In this document: positions 1 through 8,214 of the stretch, in pieces
Layout: each line of letters begins with the position of its first letter
Numbering within the stretch: position 1 is the first letter of the stretch
From: G025836975 sp049646585
GTDB lineage: Bacteria > Pseudomonadota > Gammaproteobacteria > Burkholderiales > Burkholderiaceae_B
NCBI GenBank assembly: GCA_049646585.1
Contig: JBARWC010000118.1
Span: forward strand, 38,269-102,268
Direction of reading: 5' to 3'
DNA: 64,000 bases
Position numbers and translations under genes: made by a program
Notes under the pieces: model-generated
The model's database searches: none
The model's input: only the letters and a program-made list of their open reading frames with translations
Told to the model about the DNA's origin: nothing

Positions 1-1159
1 CCTTCCAGAAATCGGCATATTGCTCGGGCTTGTTCTCGGCAAGGTCTTCCAGCAGGGACAAGATGCGTTTGGCGGAGCCTTCGCGTATCACGCGCACATC
101 GCGGCTTTCCTGCAGTATTTCACGCGACACGTTCAGCGGCAGGTCGGCCGAATCGATAACGCCGCGCACAAAACGCAGATAGGTCGGCAGCAGTTGCTCG
201 GCCTCGTCCATGATGAACACCCGCTTCACATACAGCTTGACCCCGCGCCGGCCCTCGCGGTCCCACAAATCCATGGGTGCATGCTTGGGTATGTACAGCA
301 GCTGCGTGTATTCGCTGCGGCCTTCCACGCGGTTGTGCGTCCAGGCTAGCGGATCGTCGTAATCGTGCCCGATGTGCTTGTAGAACTCTTGGTATTGCTC
401 GTCGCTGATGTCCGACTTGGACCGCGTCCACAAGGCATTGGCCTGGTTGACGGTTTCCCATTCGTTCTTCTTGACCTGCTCGGACTTCTCGGCGTCCCAC
501 TCTTCCTTCAGCATCTGGATGGGCAGCGAGATATGGTCGGAATAGCGCCGCAACACCTCGCGCAGCTTCCAGCCGCCAAGGAAATCGTCTTCGTCCTTGC
601 GCAGGTACAGCGTGACCGAAGTGCCGCGATCGGCTTTTTCCACTTGCGTGATCGAGAATTCGCCCTGGCCGTCGGACTCCCACAAGATGGCATCGGTCTC
701 GGCGGCGCCGGCGCGGCGGCTCAGCACCGACACCTTCTCGGCCACGATGAAAGACGAATAAAAGCCCACGCCGAACTGGCCGATAAGCTGCGCGTCTTTT
801 TGCTTGTCGCCGGTCAGTTGCGAGAAGAATTCCTTGGTGCCCGAGCGCGCAATGGTGCCCAAGTTGGCCACCGCCTCGTCGCGGCTCATGCCGATGCCGT
901 TGTCGGAAATGGTGACCGTGCGCTGATCCTTGTCGTACTCCACGCGTATGCGCAAGTCGGTATCGCCCTGGAACAGGTCGGGATTGTCGATGGCTTCGAA
1001 GCGCAGCTTGTCGCAGGCGTCGGAGGCATTGGAAACCAGTTCGCGCAGGAAAATCTCTTTATTGCTGTACAGCGAGTGGATCATCAAGTGCAGCAATTGC
1101 TTCACTTCGGCCTGAAATCCCAGGGTTTCCGAATTGCTTGTCGTGTCGGTTTGAGTCAT
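1..1159 (-). CDS. htpG: Molecular chaperone HtpG (Hsp90), partial
   Basis: Bacterial Hsp90, a cytosolic ATP-dependent homodimeric chaperone. Reading the minus strand from the ATG at 1159 gives about 386 N-terminal residues without a stop; the gene runs off the left edge, so the C-terminal dimerisation part is missing. The GHKL ATPase motifs are clear: FLRELVSNASDACDKLR near the start, the DNGIGM loop, and the GQFGVGFYSSF segment. The visible part ends in the middle domain (LNVSREILQ, then PEQYADFWK). Family members are about 620-640 residues. It is divergent from the nor operon across a region of about 270 bp. The assignment is secure. Confidence 0.97.
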   Translation of the reverse strand, partial: MTQTDTTSNSETLGFQAEVKQLLHLMIHSLYSNKEIFLRELVSNASDACDKLRFEAIDNPDLFQGDTDLRIRVEYDKDQRTVTISDNGIGMSRDEAVANLGTIARSGTKEFFSQLTGDKQKDAQLIGQFGVGFYSSFIVAEKVSVLSRRAGAAETDAILWESDGQGEFSITQVEKADRGTSVTLYLRKDEDDFLGGWKLREVLRRYSDHISLPIQMLKEEWDAEKSEQVKKNEWETVNQANALWTRSKSDISDEQYQEFYKHIGHDYDDPLAWTHNRVEGRSEYTQLLYIPKHAPMDLWDREGRRGVKLYVKRVFIMDEAEQLLPTYLRFVRGVIDSADLPLNVSREILQESRDVRVIREGSAKRILSLLEDLAENKPEQYADFWK

Positions 1160-1430
1160 GGTCCAGCCTGAAAAAATGATCAATAAAACAATTGTTTAGC
1201 CAATATTTACTACGCCCCGCAGCGCGGAGCGGCAGCTTCGAAAGCCGCTTATTCCTTTTACGATGGGGGCGGGAAGCGGATTTTCAAGCGGACGCGGGGT
1301 TGCGTAAAACGCCTTGTTACACCCGAAAACAAGCTCTTGGTGTACGGTTACACCTACGACTGACAGTAATGAAGCAGATAGTTCGGTCTTTGTATCCAGG
1401 TTACCCGGCCCAGAACAAAGGAGTGCGATC
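1160..1430. promoter_or_regulatory. Divergent htpG / nor intergenic region with a palindrome
   Basis: This non-coding stretch carries the promoters of htpG and of the nor operon. It holds a 16-base palindrome, GGTGTA-CGGT-TACACC, at 1339-1354. A further TACACC lies at 1318-1323, so three half-sites sit within 37 bases. The arrangement suggests a regulator site about 80-110 bases upstream of the first nor reading frame. I did not find a convincing FNR box or sigma-54 promoter here, so the regulator is unknown. Confidence 0.4.
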
Positions 1431-1556
1431 GTGCAAGCTATAGCGCTTTTCAATGTATTGAAAGTCATCGGACTAGCGGTCCTTGTGCTGATGGTCACCG
1501 CCATCTGTTACGCCGGCATCATCGGGATCAGCTACTGGTCCGGCATCGGCGTCTGA
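1431..1556 (+). CDS. 41-residue single-span membrane peptide leading the nor operon
   Basis: A GTG start at 1431 follows a good ribosome site (AAAGGAG, 1418-1424) and opens a 41-codon frame that closes 13 bases before norC. The peptide has one hydrophobic stretch (about residues 8-34, KVIGLAVLVLMVTAICYAG) ending in ISYWSGIGV. No cofactor-binding motif is visible. Its size and position resemble the small accessory subunits of haem-copper oxidases such as CcoQ, so a role in assembly or stability of the NO reductase is possible, but that is inference. An upstream ATG in the same frame at 1314 has no ribosome site and would add sequence that does not look coding. Confidence 0.6.
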   Translation: MQAIALFNVLKVIGLAVLVLMVTAICYAGIIGISYWSGIGV

Positions 1557-1569
1557 CACGGAGGCCACC

Positions 1570-2436
1570 ATGAACAAGCGCCAGACCCGTGTTTTCGCCA
1601 TCGCTTCCACCGCCATTGCCACACTGCTGTTCCTGGGGCTTACGGTGGACAGCCACCGCCAGTTCCCCACCCTGACCAATTCCAAATCCATCACCGAAGA
1701 AGTCGTGCGCGGCCAGAACGTCTGGCACGCCTACAACTGCATCAACTGCCATACGATTTTCGGCGAAGGCGCCTACTACGCGCCCGACCTCACCAAAATC
1801 ACCCAACACCGCGGCGCCCCCTACCTGACCGCCTTCCTGAAAGACCCCACCCAGTTCTACGACGAACAAAAACATCGCCGGCTGATGCCCAACCTGCACA
1901 TGAAAGACCAGGAAATCTCCGACGTCATCGCCTTCATGGACTGGGTCAGCAAGGTCGACAACCAGGGCTGGCCGCCCCGGCCCATCCTGGTCACCGGCAG
2001 TTCCATACCCGGCACCGACCTTAGCATCGCCCAGCAGGACGAAAGCGGCGCGGGCCACAAGGGCGGCTTGCCGCCGGGCACTCGCCCGGTCAGCAGCGCC
2101 AACGACCCCATCGCCCTGGGCCAGGCGCTGTTCCGCACCGTTACGCCCACCTGTTCCGCCTGCCACTCCACCGCCCCCGGCGTGAACCTGGCGGGCCCGA
2201 CCCTGGCCAACTTGGCCGCCACCGCCGAAAAAACCCTGGCTTCGCCCGACTACAAGGGCAAGGCCAAGACCGTGGAGGAATACATCCGGGAATCCATCGT
2301 CGAGCCCAGCGCCTACCTGCACCCCGGGCCCATGTATTCGGCCAATGGCGTGTCCTTCATGCCGCCGTCCTACGGCAAGGACCTGAGCACAGAGCAAATA
2401 GATCAACTGGTCGCCTATCTGGCGTCGTTCAAATAA
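1570..2436 (+). CDS. norC: Nitric oxide reductase cytochrome c subunit with an extra haem domain
   Basis: Membrane-anchored cytochrome c subunit that passes electrons to NorB for reduction of NO to N2O. Residues 8-26 form the N-terminal membrane anchor. The first haem c site is CINCH at residues 57-61 with likely axial Met106 (RLMPN), matching classical NorC. The protein is 288 residues, nearly twice the usual NorC of about 150. The additional C-terminal domain has a second site, CSACH, at 195-199 and a likely axial Met264 (SFMPPSYG), as in class I cytochrome c domains. The ribosome site ACGGAGG precedes the ATG. It heads the norCBQD order; norB follows after 51 bases. Identity as NorC is strong; the role of the second domain is inferred. 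Confidence 0.93.
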   Translation: MNKRQTRVFAIASTAIATLLFLGLTVDSHRQFPTLTNSKSITEEVVRGQNVWHAYNCINCHTIFGEGAYYAPDLTKITQHRGAPYLTAFLKDPTQFYDEQKHRRLMPNLHMKDQEISDVIAFMDWVSKVDNQGWPPRPILVTGSSIPGTDLSIAQQDESGAGHKGGLPPGTRPVSSANDPIALGQALFRTVTPTCSACHSTAPGVNLAGPTLANLAATAEKTLASPDYKGKAKTVEEYIRESIVEPSAYLHPGPMYSANGVSFMPPSYGKDLSTEQIDQLVAYLASFK

Positions 2437-2487
2437 CGGCTTAGCTCTTACGGAACACACGGAACAGCCACATACCCAGGAGTCGCC

Positions 2488-3873
2488 ATGCGTTACAGAT
2501 CTCAATCGGTCGCCTATTGGTATTTCGCGCTAGCCATGATTCTTTTCGGACTGCAGTTGGTCTTCGGCCTGCTGTCCGCCTCGAAATACCTGGGCCCGGA
2601 CCCCCTGCTGAACATCCTGCCTTTCGACGTCACCAAAACCATACACACCAACCTGCTGATCGTCTGGGTGCTTACCGGCTTCATGGGCGCCACCTACTGG
2701 ATCGTGGCGGACGAATCGCGTTCGGAACTGCATAGCGTCAAGCTGGCCTACATCCAGCTCGTCCTGTGGGCCATCATGGGCGTCACCGCCGTCATCGGCT
2801 ACCTGTTCGGCTACGGCACGGGCAACAAGCTGCTGGAACAGCCCCTGCCGAACAAGCTGCTGATCGTCGTCTGCATGCTGATCTTCCTGTACAACGTAGG
2901 CATGACCATAAAACGGTCGGGGCGCTTCACCACCACGGAAGGCGTGCTGCTGCTGGGCCTGGGCTCGTCCGCCGTGCTCTACCTGCCCGCCCTGCTGCAC
3001 TACGAAAACTACGTGGTGTCCATCTTCTACCGCTGGTGGACCATACACCTGTGGGTCGAAGGCGTGTGGGAAATGATCCAGGGCTCCTTCCTGGCCTACC
3101 TGCTGATACGGCTGTCCGGCGCTGACCGCGAAGTCCTGGAAAAATGGCTGTACGTCATCGTGGGGCTGGTCTTCATTGCCGGCATCCTGGGCACCGCGCA
3201 CCACTATTACTGGGTTGGCGTGCCGTCCTACTGGCTGCCGCTGGGCGGCTTCTTCAGCGCACTTGAACCGGTCGCACTGGTGGGCATGGCCATGTACGCC
3301 TACTTCGCCATACGGCGCACCGGCATGCGCCACCCCAACGGCCTGGCCCTGCACTGGACCATAGGCAGCGCCGTCTTTACCCTGTTCGGCGCCGGCCTGC
3401 TGGGCCTGGCCCACACCTTTCCCGACATCAACAAATGGACGCACGGCACCCTGATCACCGCCATGCACGGCCACGCCGCCTTCTATGGCGCCTACGCCAT
3501 GATCGTCATGGCCGTCATCAGCTACGCCATGCCCAGCATGCTGGTGGGCCGCAAGGAAGAAGGCAGCTCCATAGGCTACTGGGCCTTCTGGCTGCAGATC
3601 GCCGGCATGTTCGGCATGACGCTGTCCTTCGCCACCGCCGGCATCGGCCAGGTCTACCTGGAACGCGTCCTGGGCATAGGCTATCTGGACGTGCAGCTAA
3701 AAATACAGATCCACTTCCTGATGCTGATCGCCACGGCCTCGCTTTTCGCCGTCGGCGTGGGCCTGTTCATCTACGACTTCTTCCGCTACGCGCCGCGCCT
3801 GGTGCCCTCGGAAGACGCCGACACTGTCCAGAAGGCGCCGGCTGGCGGCTTGGCCAATGAACAAGCCGGCTGA
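2488..3873 (+). CDS. norB: Nitric oxide reductase large subunit NorB
   Basis: Catalytic subunit of the cytochrome-c-type NO reductase, an inner-membrane protein that reduces 2 NO to N2O at a haem b3 / non-haem iron centre. The 461 residues form about 12 membrane helices and show the family histidines: TIHTNLL in helix II, the HLWVEGVWE segment with its conserved Glu, GTAHHYYW for the FeB ligands, and AMHGHAAFYGAY for the haem ligands. Length matches the cNor class rather than the long quinol-dependent qNor. A ribosome site (CCAGGAG) lies just before the start. The 3' end overlaps norQ by 17 bases, indicating coupled translation. Confidence 0.96.
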   Translation: MRYRSQSVAYWYFALAMILFGLQLVFGLLSASKYLGPDPLLNILPFDVTKTIHTNLLIVWVLTGFMGATYWIVADESRSELHSVKLAYIQLVLWAIMGVTAVIGYLFGYGTGNKLLEQPLPNKLLIVVCMLIFLYNVGMTIKRSGRFTTTEGVLLLGLGSSAVLYLPALLHYENYVVSIFYRWWTIHLWVEGVWEMIQGSFLAYLLIRLSGADREVLEKWLYVIVGLVFIAGILGTAHHYYWVGVPSYWLPLGGFFSALEPVALVGMAMYAYFAIRRTGMRHPNGLALHWTIGSAVFTLFGAGLLGLAHTFPDINKWTHGTLITAMHGHAAFYGAYAMIVMAVISYAMPSMLVGRKEEGSSIGYWAFWLQIAGMFGMTLSFATAGIGQVYLERVLGIGYLDVQLKIQIHFLMLIATASLFAVGVGLFIYDFFRYAPRLVPSEDADTVQKAPAGGLANEQAG

Positions 3874-4702
3874 TGTCCTAAGCCGCCTGCACGACGCGGC
3901 AGATAGCCAGGGCGCCCTTGACCCGGACCAAGCGCCCTACTACCTGCCCTGCGCCGACGAAGTCGAACTGTTCGAGCAATGCCACCGCAACGGCCTGGCC
4001 GTCATGCTGAAAGGCCCCACCGGCTGCGGCAAAACCCGCTTCGTCGAACACATGGCCTGGCGGCTGGGCCGGCCGCTGATCACCGTGTCCTGCCACGACG
4101 ACCTTAGCGCCAGCGACCTGATCGGACGCTTCCTGATACGCCACGACAAAACCGTATGGCAGGACGGCCCCCTGACCACGGCAGTACGCAGCGGTGCCAT
4201 CTGCTACCTGGACGAAGTCGTTGAAGCCCGCCAGGACACCATCGTCGTCCTGCACCCGCTAACCGACTACCGCCGCAGCCTGTCCATCGACAAGACCGGC
4301 GAAACCCTGCACGCCGCCCCCGGCTTCCAACTGGTCGTGTCCTACAACCCCGGCTACCAGCGCATGCTGAAAGACCTGAAGCCCAGCACGCGCCAGCGCT
4401 TCGTGGCCCTGGACTTCGACTTCCCCACGCCCGAACGCGAGGCCGACATCATCGTCCAGGAAAGCGGCGTAGCCCGCCCCACCGCCCAGGCCCTGGTAAC
4501 GCTGGCGCACAAGCTGCGCGCCTTCCAGGACCGCGGCCTGGCCGAAGTGCCCAGCACCCGGCTGCTGGTCGCCACCGCGCAACTGATCGCCCAGGGCATC
4601 CCCGTCAAACGCGCCTGCCAGGTCGCCCTGGTATCGCCCCTATCGGACGACGCCTCGCTGGCCGGCGCCATGCGCGACCTGGTCGAGCTTAGCTTTCCCT
4701 AA
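3857..4702 (+). CDS. norQ: NorQ, MoxR/CbbQ-type AAA+ ATPase
   Basis: AAA+ ATPase needed, with NorD, to activate NO reductase, probably for insertion of the non-haem iron. The 281-residue protein has a Walker A site GPTGCGKT at residues 53-60, a Walker B segment (ICYLDEVVEAR, around 115-125), and the sensor region VVSYNPGYQRM typical of the CbbQ/NorQ/GvpN family. It begins inside the end of norB and ends 9 bases before norD, so the three are one transcription unit. Assignment rests on both the motifs and the norCB-Q-D gene order. Confidence 0.94.
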   Translation: MNKPADVLSRLHDAADSQGALDPDQAPYYLPCADEVELFEQCHRNGLAVMLKGPTGCGKTRFVEHMAWRLGRPLITVSCHDDLSASDLIGRFLIRHDKTVWQDGPLTTAVRSGAICYLDEVVEARQDTIVVLHPLTDYRRSLSIDKTGETLHAAPGFQLVVSYNPGYQRMLKDLKPSTRQRFVALDFDFPTPEREADIIVQESGVARPTAQALVTLAHKLRAFQDRGLAEVPSTRLLVATAQLIAQGIPVKRACQVALVSPLSDDASLAGAMRDLVELSFP

Positions 4703-4711
4703 GGCCGCGCC

Positions 4712-6748
4712 ATGGCCGAAGCGGAAGACGTCATTACCGATGCGGCCAGGCACGCCACCGTCTATGCGCGCGAGCTGTGGCTGCGCAAGCGCGGCAAAGC
4801 CCAGCCCGACTTCCTGACACTGGCCCAGGCCGCGCCGCGCCTGGACCTGCTGATCAACGCCGTCTTCGGACAAAGCTACCCCTTGCGCGTGGCCCACCCG
4901 CCCGCCATACCCACCCTGCTGACCCGATGGTTCCGCCGCCACGACATCATGCCCTCGGCCGCCCCCGTCCCTGCCACCGACGGCACATCCATCTGGCTGC
5001 CCAATGCCATCGAAACCGACGACCATGAACTGGCCATGGAACGCTTCCGCGTCATGGCCTTGCTGCAAGCCATGCGCATACAGCGCGGCAGCGTGCTTGC
5101 CATCGACAGCATCACAACGCCGCGCATCCGCGCCATCTACCTATTGCTGGAAGCCCATGCCAGCGACCAGGCCCTGGCCGCCCTACTGCCCGGCATCGTC
5201 CCCGCCATCAATCGCTTGCGGCTCGAATGCCTGGCCGGGCGCCCCGCAATAACCCGATTGCCGCGAGGCTGCCAGCCCATAGAACAATGGACGCAAGCCA
5301 TACTGCGCTGCCCCCTCGGGCAAACCCTTGCGGACATCCCCTTGTGCCCCACCCCCGCGGCATCGCTTTCCACCGCCATGGAAATGGCTCGGGCACTGAA
5401 AGAGCATGACGACGCCCAAGCGCGCGAGCCCCACGCCCACGCCTTGCACAAAGACAGCTGGACCGGCAAACTGCTGCCGCCCGCCGATACTTCGGACGGT
5501 GCAGAACAGCCTACCGCGCCCGGCGACGACCAGGCCCCATCCGCCCAGCCCCCACGCAGCGCCCGCATGCCGCGCCGCCCCAAAGAACGCAAGGCCAACG
5601 AAGACGAGGACAACGATCAGCAAGGCGTATGGATGGTGCAAACCAACGCCCCCCTGGAAAAAGCCGAAGATCCCATGGGCATGCAGCGCCCCGCCGACCG
5701 CGACGAACAAACCGCCGCCGAAGAATTCGCCGACGCCCTGTCGGAACTGCCGGAAGCCCGGTTGGTATCCACACCGGGCAAACCGCGAGAAGTCCTGCTG
5801 TCCGACGACCCGCCCGGCAAACGCAGCCGGGCCGGCGCAGCGCAGCCGGCGCCGGAAGCCCAATGGCGCTACCCCGAATGGGACTACCGCATCGACGGCT
5901 ACCACCACCCCGGCGCCACCGTAAAAATGCAGACGCTGGAGCCCGGCCCACAAGCCTGGGTAGAGGCCACCCTGAAACTCCACCAAACCATGCTGGACAC
6001 CCTGCGCAAGCGCTTCGAAATGCTGCGCGCCGAACGCGTCTGGCAACGCCGCCAACTGGACGGCGATGACATCGACCTGGACGCCTGCACCGAAGCCCTA
6101 GCCGACACCCGGGCCGGCCTGCCCATGCCACAGGCGCTATATAAACAGCAGCGCCCCCAGCGGCGCGACATGGCTATCATGCTGCTGATAGACATCAGCG
6201 GATCCACCGACTCGTGGCTGTCCGCCAACCGGCGCATCATCGACGTCGAACGCGAAGCCCTGCTGCTGGTCGCCATCGCCCTGGAACGCCTGGGCGAGCC
6301 CTATTCCATACAGGCCTTCTCCGGCGAAGGCCCACAAAGCGTCACCGTCAACGCCATCAAGGACTTCAAGGAGCCCTACGACAACGACATCGCACAGCGC
6401 ATAGCCGCGCTAGAGCCCCAGCACTACACCCGCGCCGGCGCCGCCCTGCGCCACGCCAGCACCCTGCTGATGCAACAACCCGCCCGGCACCGGCTGTTAT
6501 TGCTGCTATCCGACGGCAAGCCCAATGATGTGGATCAGTATGAAGGGCGCTACGGCGTGGAGGATATGCGAAGGGCTGTCGAGGAAGCCAAACAGCAAGG
6601 GATATTTCCCTTCTGCCTGACCATAGACCGGCAGGCGGCTGGGTATCTGCCGTCGATATTCGGGGCCAGGCAGTATGCGTTGCTGGGCAGGCCGGAAATG
6701 CTGCCGACCGTGCTGCTGGACTGGATGCGAAGGCTGATATCGCACTGA
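4712..6748 (+). CDS. norD: NorD, von Willebrand factor A domain activation protein
   Basis: Partner of NorQ in maturation of NO reductase. The 678-residue protein has a poorly conserved N-terminal half, a charged and proline-rich linker (about residues 230-370), and a C-terminal VWA domain. The MIDAS metal site DISGS is at 494-498, and further MIDAS-type residues appear in LLLLLSDGKPND. VWA/MoxR pairs act together on metal-enzyme assembly, which fits the neighbouring norQ. The last gene of the operon, it ends about 10 bases upstream of the tRNA-Leu promoter region. The size agrees with long NorD proteins. Confidence 0.92.
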   Translation: MAEAEDVITDAARHATVYARELWLRKRGKAQPDFLTLAQAAPRLDLLINAVFGQSYPLRVAHPPAIPTLLTRWFRRHDIMPSAAPVPATDGTSIWLPNAIETDDHELAMERFRVMALLQAMRIQRGSVLAIDSITTPRIRAIYLLLEAHASDQALAALLPGIVPAINRLRLECLAGRPAITRLPRGCQPIEQWTQAILRCPLGQTLADIPLCPTPAASLSTAMEMARALKEHDDAQAREPHAHALHKDSWTGKLLPPADTSDGAEQPTAPGDDQAPSAQPPRSARMPRRPKERKANEDEDNDQQGVWMVQTNAPLEKAEDPMGMQRPADRDEQTAAEEFADALSELPEARLVSTPGKPREVLLSDDPPGKRSRAGAAQPAPEAQWRYPEWDYRIDGYHHPGATVKMQTLEPGPQAWVEATLKLHQTMLDTLRKRFEMLRAERVWQRRQLDGDDIDLDACTEALADTRAGLPMPQALYKQQRPQRRDMAIMLLIDISGSTDSWLSANRRIIDVEREALLLVAIALERLGEPYSIQAFSGEGPQSVTVNAIKDFKEPYDNDIAQRIAALEPQHYTRAGAALRHASTLLMQQPARHRLLLLLSDGKPNDVDQYEGRYGVEDMRRAVEEAKQQGIFPFCLTIDRQAAGYLPSIFGARQYALLGRPEMLPTVLLDWMRRLISH

Positions 6749-6757
6749 CGGCCGGCC

Positions 6758-6788
6758 TTGTGCAAAAATCCTCAGCCCTGCGTATAAT
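6758..6788 (+). promoter_or_regulatory. Promoter of tRNA-Leu
   Basis: A consensus -10 element, TATAAT, is at 6783-6788. A -35-like TTGTGC is at 6758-6763 with a 19-base spacer, slightly long. The tRNA begins 48 bases after the -10. Confidence 0.6.
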
Positions 6789-6836
6789 TACGCCTTCCTG
6801 CCACGCGCTGTGTTCTGCAGCGCGACATGCTCGATT

Positions 6837-6921
6837 GCCCGGGTGGTGAAATTGGTAGACGCAGGGGACTCAAAATCCCCCGCCGCAAGGCGTGCCGGTT
6901 CGATTCCGGCCCCGGGCACCA
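6837..6921 (+). tRNA. tRNA-Leu (anticodon CAA)
   Basis: The 85-base gene folds as a class II tRNA. The acceptor arms GCCCGGG (6837-6843) and CCCGGGC (6911-6917) pair perfectly and are followed by the encoded ACCA. The anticodon stem GGGGA/TCCCC encloses the loop CTCAAAA, giving anticodon CAA for UUG codons. There is a long variable arm (CGCCGCAAGGCG) and a normal T arm with GGTTCGATTCC. The 3' end marks the border of the accessory segment. Confidence 0.97.
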
Positions 6922-6934
6922 TCTAAAAAATCTT

Positions 6935-7372
6935 GGCTCTACCCCATTAACGGGGGATCCGGGCATTCATCAAACTCGGTTAATCACACCATTCCAACCG
7001 CATTGAGCCAAGACTCGCAGGCGGTAATTCTCAAAATTCCTGAATCCATACGCTCTGCGTGAGAGCATCTCCATCTTCGTGTGGAACCCCTCGGTGATCC
7101 CATTGGATTTGGAGAAGCGCCACATGCGTACGATGGGCTCGAGCCACGATCTTAACGTAGCAGCCAGGGCCCTGGCCGGACTTTGCTCAAACTGACCAAT
7201 CAAGGCCAGAAACTTGGGTAAGAGCCGCTGGGCTCGCTTGGCTCTCATGTTCTTCATCACCAGAAATCCGTTCAGTTGCTGCTTGGCGTAATACAGCGCC
7301 TGCAGCACGGGCGCCTGCGTCAGGTACTGGCGCAGCCGTTCCTTCTGTATCGAGGTTACCTTGGACCGGATG
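6935..7372 (-). pseudogene. ISL3-family transposase remnant (C-terminal part) with one IS end
   Basis: The minus frame from about 7372 to 6970 encodes the C-terminal end of an ISL3-type DDE transposase. It shows the typical QKERLRQYLTQAPVLQALY stretch, SNGITEGFHTKMEMLSRRAYGF and a RLRVLAQCGW-like end. A full transposase is about 400 residues; only about 133 codons remain, and the N-terminal HTH and first catalytic residues are gone. GGCTCT at 6935-6940, outside the stop codon, resembles the start of ISL3 terminal repeats, so 6935 is probably the surviving element end. It lies 14 bases after tRNA-Leu. The other end is missing, cut near 7372 beside the ABC ATPase gene. Confidence 0.75.
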
Positions 7373-7405
7373 CGCGATTATGCAAATACATATAGATAAA
7401 AAGCT

Positions 7406-8185
7406 ATGAACACATTGCCCCATACAGCTACGAGCCTGGAAACCACTACCACTCGCGACACGATAGTCGACATAACTGGGCTGAATAAATGGTATGGCAA
7501 TTATCATGCACTCAAGGACATCAACCTGCAGGTGCAAAGCGGTGAACAGATTGTCATTTGCGGCCCGTCAGGGTCAGGCAAGTCGACACTCATACGCAGT
7601 ATCAATCAGCTCGAAACGCATGAAAGCGGGACGATCATGATCAATGGCCGCGAAATCTCCAAATCCACGCCACGCATACACGAAATGCGCCGCGATATCG
7701 GCATGGTATTCCAGCACTTCAACCTTTTCCCCCATCTAACCGTATTACGCAATTGCACTTTGGCCCTGACCCGGGCACGCAAGATGGACCGCAAAAAGGC
7801 GGAAGACATTGCCCGGCATTACCTGGAACGAGTCCATATTTCCGAGCATGCGCATAAACACCCAAGCCAGCTATCTGGAGGCCAGCAACAGCGGGTCGCG
7901 ATTGCCAGGGCATTATGCATGAGTCCCAAGGTGATGCTGTTCGACGAACCCACTTCAGCCCTGGACCCTGAAATGATCAAAGAGGTGCTTGACGTGATGG
8001 TCAACCTTGCCCAAGACGGCATGACCATGCTTTGTGTCACCCACGAAATGGGCTTTGCCAAGACGGTCGCAGACCGCATTGTATTCATGGATCAAGGCCA
8101 AATCGTCGAGCAAGCGCCGCCCGCCCAGTTTTTCTCGGCGCCCCAGCATGAACGCAGCCGCGTATTTCTCAATCAAATTCTTTAA
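7406..8185 (+). CDS. Polar amino-acid ABC transporter ATP-binding protein (GlnQ/HisP type)
   Basis: ATPase subunit of a polar amino-acid importer. The 259 residues contain Walker A GPSGSGKST (53-61), the Q-loop in MVFQHFNLFPHL, the signature LSGGQQQRVAIARAL, Walker B VMLFDEPTSALDP and the switch histidine in VTHEMGFA, so the enzyme looks intact. No permease or binding-protein gene is adjacent: upstream is a transposase remnant, so the rest of the transporter operon has probably been lost. The following deacylase gene starts 30 bases downstream and may be co-transcribed. No strong ribosome site precedes the chosen ATG, so the exact start is uncertain. Confidence 0.9.
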   Translation: MNTLPHTATSLETTTTRDTIVDITGLNKWYGNYHALKDINLQVQSGEQIVICGPSGSGKSTLIRSINQLETHESGTIMINGREISKSTPRIHEMRRDIGMVFQHFNLFPHLTVLRNCTLALTRARKMDRKKAEDIARHYLERVHISEHAHKHPSQLSGGQQQRVAIARALCMSPKVMLFDEPTSALDPEMIKEVLDVMVNLAQDGMTMLCVTHEMGFAKTVADRIVFMDQGQIVEQAPPAQFFSAPQHERSRVFLNQIL

Positions 8186-8214
8186 CGGCGATGCCGTTAT
8201 AAACAGGACCAGTC

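Noticed and set aside
1160..1430. Possible FNR or NorR/sigma-54 site upstream of nor
   Set aside because: No TTGATN4ATCAA-like word or GG-N10-GC promoter of acceptable quality could be found; only the GGTGTA palindrome stands out.
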